This document shows positions 1 through 5,114 of a stretch of DNA of 6,630 bases, piece after piece (position 1 is the first letter of the stretch; every line of letters starts with the position of its first letter). Under the pieces are notes generated by a model. The model searched no databases and was not told where the DNA came from. It saw only the letters and a list, made by a program, of their open reading frames with translations. The translations under genes were made by a program, and so were the position numbers. Source of the stretch: Candidatus Bathyarchaeota archaeon (GTDB lineage Archaea; Thermoproteota; Bathyarchaeia; Bathyarchaeales; Bathycorpusculaceae); NCBI GenBank assembly GCA_014859805.1, contig JACUTN010000046.1, positions 1-6,630 of the forward strand, read 5' to 3'.

Positions 1-275
1 AGCTTTTCTCCGCATTTTTCACAGTTTTTCTGACATCCACATTGGCTGGTCAAATCGCTGGATCGTTAACCTTTGAGCTTATCTCTTGGCCAATCTTCAT
101 GGCAAACATTGACGCTTGGACTGCAACATGGCAGATTGTTGCATGGTTGTATCCAATAGAAAGAATAATCATCGCATTGAGTGCAACTTTCGTAGGAGTT
201 TTTCTGTACAGAATTTTGATTCACGCAAATCTAATGCCCTTCCTTAATCAGTCAAAATCTCGTGAAAACGTTTAG
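1..275 (+). CDS. C-terminal fragment of a multi-pass membrane protein, possibly an ECF transporter S component
   Basis: The reading frame is open from the window edge (codons from base 3) and ends at TAG 273-275, giving the last 90 residues of a protein whose start lies upstream. The visible part is strongly hydrophobic, with segments resembling membrane helices: the first 15 or so residues (LFSAFFTVFLT), a middle stretch around SLTFELISWPIFMA, and a last helix rich in I, A and V after the sequence YPIERIII. It ends in a short polar tail (NQSKSRENV). A C-terminal helix beginning with a P-(I/V)-E-R-type motif recalls the substrate-binding S subunits of energy-coupling-factor vitamin transporters, which are six-helix proteins of roughly 170-200 residues. 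This is an inference from general appearance, and another small polytopic membrane protein is possible. The gene is convergent with the neighbouring operon and only 31 bp from its end, so it is probably unrelated to it. Confidence 0.5.
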   Translation, partial: LFSAFFTVFLTSTLAGQIAGSLTFELISWPIFMANIDAWTATWQIVAWLYPIERIIIALSATFVGVFLYRILIHANLMPFLNQSKSRENV

Positions 276-306
276 AATTTTAGCTTCTCCAAATATATTC
301 TGGTCC

Positions 307-1068
307 TCATTCATGCCTAAAAGCATTCATGAATATGCACTCTTCAGGCGAAATCATCATGTCCTCACAGCCGTAAACCCCTTCGTCAAAATCGACTGGA
401 GCGTCTTTAATCAGAACTACAGGAGTTTTTTCAGCTACCTCGCCCATTAGCAAATGCGCCGCAGAGGCCAAATCATCCGCAACAGCGTGCCTAGTAATGA
501 TTAAAGTTTTTCCAAAAATGTCCTTTTCTCCTCTGAAGTCCATCACAGGTTTGAATCCCGCGACTGCCAAAGCCAAGCCCTTCGTGCCTAATCTGAGAGG
601 AACCAGCCCACTATCAATGATCAAAACGGCGACGTGCTTGCCAGTTCTGTGCATAATCTCTTCTCGAATGTCTTTCGCCCACTCTTTAGCATTTTTTGGC
701 CACAAGACAACGAAGCCGACAGGCGCATTCTTATTATCTATCCCAGCATTTGCCGTCAAAACTCCGTTCTTAAGCGTTAGAACAGCTCTTTCTACTCCTC
801 CGTAAATCTTGTCTGCTTCATGTAGGATTAGCTCTGCAAATTCTGGTTGAAGCGAAAACTTTTTTGCAAGCTCTTTAGCCTCTTCTGAAGGTTCAATGTC
901 GCTCAACTTAGCCACGTGTCCCTCAGCGTATGCTATAATTTTGGAGGCTAAAGCCAACACATCACGGTCTTCCAGTTGTAGATTTTGTCTCTTAAGCGAT
1001 TCTAGAATCACTTCAACCAAGTTTTCGCCAGTTTTTATAATGCTTGTTCTGACAGCATAAAGTCTCAT
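307..1068 (-). CDS. CofE-like protein (coenzyme F420-0:L-glutamate ligase family)
   Basis: This 253-residue protein matches the F420-0:gamma-glutamyl ligase family over its whole length, and the size is normal for archaeal CofE (about 250). CofE adds L-glutamate to F420-0 using GTP and divalent metal. Recognisable parts are the nucleotide-site segment ASKIIAYAEG (41-50), TANAGIDNKNAPVG (105-118) with the probable metal ligand D111, IIDSGLVPLRLG (150-161) with acidic D152, AVAGFKPVMDFRGEKDIFGK (168-187) and TRHAVADDLASAAHLLMGE (192-210). The usual DTxGRPxRxG block of characterised CofE reads DSGLVPLRLG here, so the Arg-Pro pair is replaced and substrate use may differ. The start ATG is preceded by GGTGA, which overlaps the stop of the upstream MoaD-like gene 7 bp away. 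It is the last gene of a leftward operon with that gene and glycerate kinase. Family membership is firm. A true F420 role is not shown, because no other cof gene lies in the window. Confidence 0.85.
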   Translation of the reverse strand: MRLYAVRTSIIKTGENLVEVILESLKRQNLQLEDRDVLALASKIIAYAEGHVAKLSDIEPSEEAKELAKKFSLQPEFAELILHEADKIYGGVERAVLTLKNGVLTANAGIDNKNAPVGFVVLWPKNAKEWAKDIREEIMHRTGKHVAVLIIDSGLVPLRLGTKGLALAVAGFKPVMDFRGEKDIFGKTLIITRHAVADDLASAAHLLMGEVAEKTPVVLIKDAPVDFDEGVYGCEDMMISPEECIFMNAFRHE

Positions 1069-1075
1069 ACACTTC

Positions 1076-1360
1076 TCACCCAGTGTGCAAAACAGGAATA
1101 AAAACTATCTCATCTCCATCTTTAAGCATGGTTTCCAAACCATTTAGGACACTGATTTCCTTTCCATTTACCAGTATAAGCGTGTTAGGTCTAGGGTCTT
1201 CCAGATCAGGGTCAACTAATGTCCGCCTAAGCCTAGGCACTTCCTCAACAATCTCTTTTATGACTTCTTTCAACCTAATTGTGTCTTTGAACTCAATGGA
1301 TACTTCGGTCTTGCTTGTAATGCTGCGGAAAACTCCGAAAAACCTTATGGTTACGTTCGT
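1076..1360 (-). CDS. MoaD/ThiS/SAMP-like beta-grasp (ubiquitin-fold) small protein, apparent ACG start
   Basis: In this frame the sequence reads as a complete 94-residue beta-grasp protein of the MoaD/ThiS kind: first strand NVTIRFFGVFR (2-12), second strand TEVSIEF (18-24), helix LKEVIKEIVEEVP (30-42), then RPNTLILVNGKEIS (57-70), LNGLETMLKDGDEIVFIPVLH (72-92). Such proteins carry sulfur for molybdopterin or thiamine synthesis or act as archaeal ubiquitin-like modifiers, after adenylation of a C-terminal Gly-Gly by an E1-like enzyme. Two things are odd. The first canonical start, TTG at 1271-1273, would remove the first two strands, while upstream to the in-frame stop at 1388-1390 there is no ATG, GTG or TTG. 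The codon best placed behind a GGAGG site is ACG at 1358-1360. The C-terminus is HTG instead of GG. It lies between glycerate kinase (16 bp after its stop) and the CofE-like gene (7 bp before it). Family assignment is good; the start and any sulfur-carrier or modifier role are uncertain. Confidence 0.75.
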   Translation of the reverse strand, partial: TNVTIRFFGVFRSITSKTEVSIEFKDTIRLKEVIKEIVEEVPRLRRTLVDPDLEDPRPNTLILVNGKEISVLNGLETMLKDGDEIVFIPVLHTG

Positions 1361-1367
1361 TTTCTTT

Positions 1368-1372
1368 CCTCC
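1368..1372 (-). promoter_or_regulatory. Shine-Dalgarno site of the MoaD-like gene
   Basis: The minus strand reads AAGGAGG directly after the glycerate kinase stop codon. The GGAGG core is followed by seven bases (AAAGAAA) and then ACG at 1360-1358. A strong site at this spacing implies that ribosomes initiate at or very near that codon. This supports a MoaD-like protein that includes its first beta strand, rather than one starting at TTG 1273, which is about 95 bases away. Confidence 0.7.
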
Positions 1373-1376
1373 TTCA

Positions 1377-2753
1377 CTATAAAACCACTATGACAGAGAC
1401 GTCGTTAACATTCGTGCCTGTTGAACCCATGAATATGAGGTCACCAAGCTTTGAAAAGAAATTGTAAGAATCGTTCTCAACCAAGAACTCCTCAGGATTC
1501 AAATCCATCTCTGCTGCTCTCGCTATGGTTTTTCCATCGACTATAGCTCCAGCCGCATCTGTCGGACCATCTACACCGTCTGTGCTCAACGAAGCCACAA
1601 CAACCCCATCCATACCACCCATTTTTAAAGCAGCCGCCAAGGATATTTCTTGGTTTCTTCCTCCTAAACCTTTTCCAGTCACTGTAACCGTTGTTTCTCC
1701 ACCTGCAACTATGCCCGCTGGTTTTGGAACGGGATTTCCAGATAACGCAACCTCACCGGCTATTGACGCTAGCATAACTCCTGCATGTCTGGCTTCTCCT
1801 TCCAAGGTTGAAGTCAGCAAAAGCGTGTTTAAGCCAGTAGACCTTAAATGTTCGCGCACTGCTAGGCTTGCGAACCTATTGTTTCCAATTATAACGTTGT
1901 AAACTTTCTTGAATGCGTTGTCGTTTGCTTTAGGTGTTTCTGGAATAAGGCGTCTTTCTCCGTCTGATAAAACTTTTTTTATGGATGCTGGAGTCTTGTC
2001 CCACAAGCGGTATTTCTTTAAAACTTTGATGGCGTCGCTGAAGGTTGTTGAATCTGGAACGGTTGGGCCTGAAGCAATAAAATCTAACGGATCTCCCACA
2101 ACATCTGAAAGTATAAGATTCAGAACAGTGGCTGGATAAGCCTTTTTTGCAAGCCATCCTCCCTTAAAATCTGAAATGTGCTTCCTGACAGTGTTGACCT
2201 CGTTTATTGTTGCACCGCACTTAAGCAACGCATCCGTGATTTTCCTTTTGTCTTTTATGGTTATTCCACCGCGGGGCAAGGGCATGAGACTTGAACCTCC
2301 ACCTGAAATCAAACATATGATCAAGTCTTCTTTTTTTGCTTGTTCGGCGATCTTTACCATACAGCGTGTTCCTTCTACTCCCAACTTGTCTGGGATAGGA
2401 TGGCTTGCCTCGTGAAGTTTTATAATTTCTGTTTTGTGTTTGTTGCCGCGTGGAACGTTTATAAATCCGTTTGTTATGTGTTTCCCTAATATTTGTTCTA
2501 AGTTTTCAGCCATTGAGCCGCTTGCTTTTCCGCCACCAATAACGTAAATGTTCTTGAATTTTTTTAAATCAAAAGAGTATCTGTTTACTTTAAGTCTAGA
2601 TTTTTTTAGCAAAAGTTTTGATTTCATCAATTGTTTCGGGTCTACAGCGTTTAATGCAGATTCAAGGCTTTCTAGAGCTAAAGCCCTAGCTTTTCGATTG
2701 AGATGTGTTACCCCGTTTTTAGCGAGTTGCTCTCTGTTCTTTATTGTTATCAT
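1377..2753 (-). CDS. gckA: Glycerate 2-kinase (MOFRL family)
   Basis: The 458-residue product is a type II glycerate kinase, which phosphorylates D-glycerate with ATP to 2-phosphoglycerate (EC 2.7.1.165) in the cytosol. The N-terminal DUF4147-type domain (about 20-260) carries VIGGGKASGSMA (71-82, K76), LISGGGSSLMPLP (148-160), VRKHIS with R190, and SDVVGDPLDFIASGPTVPD (216-234). The C-terminal MOFRL domain (about 345-455) carries AGGETTVTVTGKGLGGRNQE (350-369), STDGVDGPTDAAGA (390-403) and TGTNVND (445-451). Length and motif order are those of intact family members. The ATG at 2751-2753 is preceded at once by an in-frame TAA, so it is the earliest possible start. It has no convincing Shine-Dalgarno site and may be leaderless or weakly led. 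It heads the leftward operon and is divergent from gyaR, whose product can make its substrate from hydroxypyruvate. Related archaea and Thermotoga use this enzyme in serine degradation. Confidence 0.93.
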   Translation of the reverse strand: MITIKNREQLAKNGVTHLNRKARALALESLESALNAVDPKQLMKSKLLLKKSRLKVNRYSFDLKKFKNIYVIGGGKASGSMAENLEQILGKHITNGFINVPRGNKHKTEIIKLHEASHPIPDKLGVEGTRCMVKIAEQAKKEDLIICLISGGGSSLMPLPRGGITIKDKRKITDALLKCGATINEVNTVRKHISDFKGGWLAKKAYPATVLNLILSDVVGDPLDFIASGPTVPDSTTFSDAIKVLKKYRLWDKTPASIKKVLSDGERRLIPETPKANDNAFKKVYNVIIGNNRFASLAVREHLRSTGLNTLLLTSTLEGEARHAGVMLASIAGEVALSGNPVPKPAGIVAGGETTVTVTGKGLGGRNQEISLAAALKMGGMDGVVVASLSTDGVDGPTDAAGAIVDGKTIARAAEMDLNPEEFLVENDSYNFFSKLGDLIFMGSTGTNVNDVSVIVVL

Positions 2754-2936
2754 TTAGCTGGCCCATCATTTGCTAAGGATTTAATGATTTGCATGTGTAA
2801 ACAAGAATATTTTAGATAATGTTTGTGTGAGATATTAAAGGTGATGCTGAAGCACAATAATTCGAGTCTCGCAAAGGATAAGCGTAATAAGTTAATGGTA
2901 ATAAAGAATTCTTGAACCTTGCCTTGGTGAGTTTCA
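2754..2936. other. Divergent intergenic region between glycerate kinase and glyoxylate reductase
   Basis: This 183-bp A+T-rich stretch separates the two divergent units and must hold both promoters. On the minus strand, possible TATA elements for glycerate kinase are AAAATATT (2806-2813), which predicts a leader of about 30 nt, and ATTAAAT (2779-2785), which predicts a start within a few bases of the ATG. On the plus strand, TAATAA-like stretches near 2885-2890 and 2899-2905 are possible but unconvincing elements for gyaR. No RNA gene or conserved hairpin is recognised. A short TTCGAGTC stretch near 2861 is not part of a tRNA fold. Confidence 0.5.
2926..2931 (+). promoter_or_regulatory. Shine-Dalgarno site of gyaR
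   Basis: GGTGAG lies five bases before the ATG at 2937 and matches the archaeal anti-Shine-Dalgarno sequence (core GGAGGTGA). It supports that ATG as the start of the glyoxylate reductase. Confidence 0.7.
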
Positions 2937-3932
2937 ATGTTAAAACCAAAAGTTTATGTTACCCGTGAGATTCCGGAAAGGGGTCTGAAAACGATAAAGG
3001 AACGTTTCGACGCTGAAGTTTGGCCTGAATATGGGCCTCCTCCTAAAGAAGTAATAGTAGAGAAAGTTGGGAATGTTGACGCCATCGTTTCGCTTTTGTC
3101 TGACGAGATTGATGCAGAAGTTTTTGGTGCAGCACGTAAATTGAAGGTTGTTGCGCAGATGGCGGTTGGCTTCGACAACATAGACGTGAAACTGGCCACG
3201 AAAAGAGGCATATATGTGACAAACACGCCTGAAGTTTTAACCGAAACCACTGCGGATTTTGCTTGGGCACTTTTGATGGCTGTTGCAAGGCGTGTTGTTG
3301 AAGCAGACAGATATGTGAGAACTGGAAAATGGAAGGTTAGCTGGCACCCGAGCATGTTGTTAGGCAGAGACGTTCACGGTGCAACAATGGGCATAGTTGG
3401 TGCTGGAAGGATAGGTTCCTCTGTGGCGAAGAGAGCGAAAGGTTTCAACATGAAAATACTCTACTATGATGTTGTTTCCAGACCCGAGTTAGAGAAGGAA
3501 TTAGGCGCGAAAAACGTGGACTTAGACACGCTTTTCAAAGAATCAGACTTCATCAGTGTTCACGTTCCCTTGACAAAGCAGACTTATCATATGATAAACG
3601 AGGAAAAGCTCAGGCTTATGAAAAAGACAGCTTATCTCATAAACAATTCAAGAGGCTCAGTAATAGATGAAAAGGCACTTTACCGAGCACTGAAAGAAGA
3701 ATGGATTGCAGGGGCTGGATTAGACGTTTTTGAACGAGAGCCCACGCAGCTGAATAATCCGTTGCTTATGCTCGACAATGTTGTTGTAGCTCCGCACATA
3801 TCAAGCAGTAGCCATGAGACTCGTTCCAGAATGGCTGAGATGGTTGCTGAAAACTTAATGGCATTCTTTGAGGGAACAATCCCGCCGAATCTAGTGAACC
3901 CAGAAGTTCTAAAAATTCGAAAGCCAAGCTAA
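2937..3932 (+). CDS. gyaR: Glyoxylate/hydroxypyruvate reductase (D-2-hydroxyacid dehydrogenase)
   Basis: The 331-residue protein aligns end to end, from memory, with the glyoxylate reductases of Pyrococcus and Thermococcus (MxKPKVxxTRxIPExG at the start, VNxEVxKIRKP at the end). It reduces glyoxylate to glycolate, and by family knowledge hydroxypyruvate to D-glycerate, with NAD(P)H. Visible elements are the substrate-domain motif VGFDNID (77-83), the Rossmann motif VGAGRIGSSVA (154-164, glycines 155, 157, 160), an aspartate D178 at the end of the second Rossmann strand that favours NADH, and the catalytic triad R239 (NNSRG), E268 (FEREP) and H287 (PHIS). The usual NTARG and PHIG signatures are slightly altered, but no catalytic residue is lost. 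The start ATG has a good GGTGAG site. It is transcribed away from glycerate kinase, the next enzyme in hydroxypyruvate use. A different 2-keto acid preference cannot be excluded. Confidence 0.9.
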   Translation: MLKPKVYVTREIPERGLKTIKERFDAEVWPEYGPPPKEVIVEKVGNVDAIVSLLSDEIDAEVFGAARKLKVVAQMAVGFDNIDVKLATKRGIYVTNTPEVLTETTADFAWALLMAVARRVVEADRYVRTGKWKVSWHPSMLLGRDVHGATMGIVGAGRIGSSVAKRAKGFNMKILYYDVVSRPELEKELGAKNVDLDTLFKESDFISVHVPLTKQTYHMINEEKLRLMKKTAYLINNSRGSVIDEKALYRALKEEWIAGAGLDVFEREPTQLNNPLLMLDNVVVAPHISSSSHETRSRMAEMVAENLMAFFEGTIPPNLVNPEVLKIRKPS

Positions 3933-3945
3933 ATTTTGCTCTTTA

Positions 3946-3959
3946 GAACGTGGAACGTG
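3946..3959 (+). repeat. Tandem 7-bp direct repeat (GAACGTG x2)
   Basis: GAACGTG occurs twice without spacing, at 3946-3952 and 3953-3959, just after the gyaR stop. A related AACCGTG follows at 3963-3969. They lie 20-40 bp upstream of a TATA-like element serving the aminotransferase gene, a position where archaeal activators often bind. No binding protein is identified. Confidence 0.45.
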
Positions 3960-3962
3960 AAA

Positions 3963-3993
3963 AACCGTGCGTAAACGGTTAAATACTGTATTT
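3963..3993. promoter_or_regulatory. Two adjacent perfect dyads overlapping the probable promoter of the aminotransferase cluster
   Basis: AACCGT (3963-3968) and ACGGTT (3975-3980) form an inverted repeat with a 6-nt centre. It is followed without a gap by AAATAC-T-GTATTT (3981-3993), a second perfect inverted repeat. The pair covers the TATA-like element, so it could be an operator for a dimeric repressor. The first dyad could instead fold as a weak RNA hairpin after gyaR, but no uninterrupted T-run follows it directly. Confidence 0.45.
3979..3985 (+). promoter_or_regulatory. Candidate archaeal TATA box for the aminotransferase-serA cluster
   Basis: TTAAATA is centred near 3982. The usual archaeal distance of about 25 bases predicts transcription starting near 4005-4010, giving a leader of roughly 22-27 nt that contains the Shine-Dalgarno site at 4021. 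This spacing is more sensible than that of the more striking TATATATAAAA at 4010-4020, which would start transcription inside the gene. Confidence 0.4.
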
Positions 3994-4020
3994 TCTGTAG
4001 ATTCTCTCTATATATATAAA

Positions 4021-4028
4021 AGGTGGAG
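4021..4028 (+). promoter_or_regulatory. Shine-Dalgarno site that decides the aminotransferase start
   Basis: AGGTGGAG precedes ATG 4032-4034, with the AGGTG core ending six bases before it. The alternative in-frame GTG at 4023 lies within this site and so cannot be served by it. The protein therefore probably begins MHKRLLIPGP. Confidence 0.65.
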
Positions 4029-4031
4029 AGA

Positions 4032-5114
4032 ATGCATAAAAGACTCTTGATACCCGGACCAACCGAAGTAAGCGCAGAAATGCTTCGCGAACAAGCTCGT
4101 TTTCTGATTGGGCATCGAGCTAAAGAGTTTTCAGAATTATATACAGGGATCATCGAGAAATTGAATAAGTTCTTTCAGTTGCCAAACAACTACAAAACTA
4201 CTGTTACTACGTCCTCGGGAACACTGTGGTTCGACATAGTTGGCAGAAGCATTGTAAAGGAGAAAGCCCTCGCTTGCGCCAACGGAGCCTTCTCAGAAAG
4301 ATTTGGAAAAGCTATACAAGCCTGCGGCAAAAAAGTTGACTTCCTCGAAGTAGAGTGGGGGAAAGCGGTTAAGCCAGATATGATCGCGGAGAAACTTGGT
4401 TCAGGAGAATACGACACATTAGCTATTTGCCACAACGAAACGTCAACTGGAGTACGAAACCCAATATACGAAATTGGAAAAATGATGAGAAGAGACTACC
4501 CCAACGTAATGCTTGCAATTGATAGCATTTCCGGAATGGTAGGTGACAAACTGTTGCCGTCAGAAATCGGCTGCGATGTCATCTTTGCTTCAACACAGAA
4601 GTGTTTCGCTTTGCCTCCAGGGTTAGCAGTAGGACTCGCAAGCGATAGAGCCTTAGAAAGGGCTAGGGAAGTGCCTAACCGAGGTATGTACACAGATTTG
4701 GTGTATGTTTGCGATTATTATGAGAGAAAGCATCAGACACCGTCTACTCCGAACATCTCGCTTCTGTATGCACTTGACAAACGAATGGATTTATTGCTGG
4801 AGGAAACACCTGAGGGCGTATATCAGAGGCACAAAGCCATGGCGGAATACACGCAAAAATGGGCAAAGAGACATTTCGCTTTGTTTGCCGAACCAGGATA
4901 CGAATCAGTCACAGTTACTTGCGTCAAAAACACTTTGGGAAAAAGCGTGAAAGAACTAAATGAGAAATTGGCAGAAAGACATTTTATGATTTCTGATGGT
5001 TATGGCAAACTAGCTGAACAAACCTTCCGCATCGGCCATATGGGCGAATGGGACCTCGGAGGGATCAAAGAGGTTCTCTGGCATATTGATGACATCTGGG
5101 GGTTAGGGAAGTGA
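4032..5114 (+). CDS. Class V PLP aminotransferase (phosphoserine or serine-glyoxylate/alanine-glyoxylate type)
   Basis: The 360-residue protein is a fold-type I, class V aminotransferase of the alanine-glyoxylate/serine-pyruvate group, of normal length. Visible parts are the N-terminal substrate-loop motif LIPGPTEVS (6-14), SSGT (61-64) in the cofactor phosphate site, HNETSTG (134-140), AIDSISG with D164 facing the pyridine nitrogen, the Schiff-base lysine K190 in ASTQKCFALPPG (186-197), TPSTPN (236-241), and R333 in TFRIGHMG for the substrate carboxylate. It is a cytosolic enzyme. The next gene is a SerA-like dehydrogenase overlapping by 4 bp, which points to transamination of 3-phosphohydroxypyruvate to phosphoserine. 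Thermotoga has a similar class V transaminase-SerA pair. The nearby glyoxylate reductase and glycerate kinase make serine-glyoxylate transamination an equally serious option, and both may occur. The start is the ATG behind AGGTG, three codons inside the longest open frame. Confidence 0.88.
   Translation: MHKRLLIPGPTEVSAEMLREQARFLIGHRAKEFSELYTGIIEKLNKFFQLPNNYKTTVTTSSGTLWFDIVGRSIVKEKALACANGAFSERFGKAIQACGKKVDFLEVEWGKAVKPDMIAEKLGSGEYDTLAICHNETSTGVRNPIYEIGKMMRRDYPNVMLAIDSISGMVGDKLLPSEIGCDVIFASTQKCFALPPGLAVGLASDRALERAREVPNRGMYTDLVYVCDYYERKHQTPSTPNISLLYALDKRMDLLLEETPEGVYQRHKAMAEYTQKWAKRHFALFAEPGYESVTVTCVKNTLGKSVKELNEKLAERHFMISDGYGKLAEQTFRIGHMGEWDLGGIKEVLWHIDDIWGLGK

Noticed and set aside
325..334. 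Perfect 10-bp palindrome ATTCATGAAT
   Set aside because: It lies inside the 3' end of the CofE-like coding sequence and is short enough to occur by chance.
497..805. Open frame of about 100 codons on the plus strand
   Set aside because: It is antisense to the well-supported CofE-like gene, and its translation has no recognisable motif.
1083..1382. Plus-strand open frame of about 99 codons opposite the MoaD-like gene
   Set aside because: The minus strand carries a clear beta-grasp protein; the plus-strand product is Ser/Thr-rich, as expected for an antisense shadow.
1525..1902. Plus-strand open frame of about 125 codons
   Set aside because: It lies opposite the conserved MOFRL domain of glycerate kinase and has no support of its own.
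2841..2880. Possible tRNA or tRNA remnant (TTCGAGTC resembling a T-loop)
   Set aside because: The flanking bases do not form a 5-bp T-stem, and no anticodon, D-arm or acceptor pairing can be found upstream.
2954..3355. Minus-strand open frame of about 133 codons
   Set aside because: It is antisense to the N-terminal half of gyaR, which is strongly conserved in sequence.
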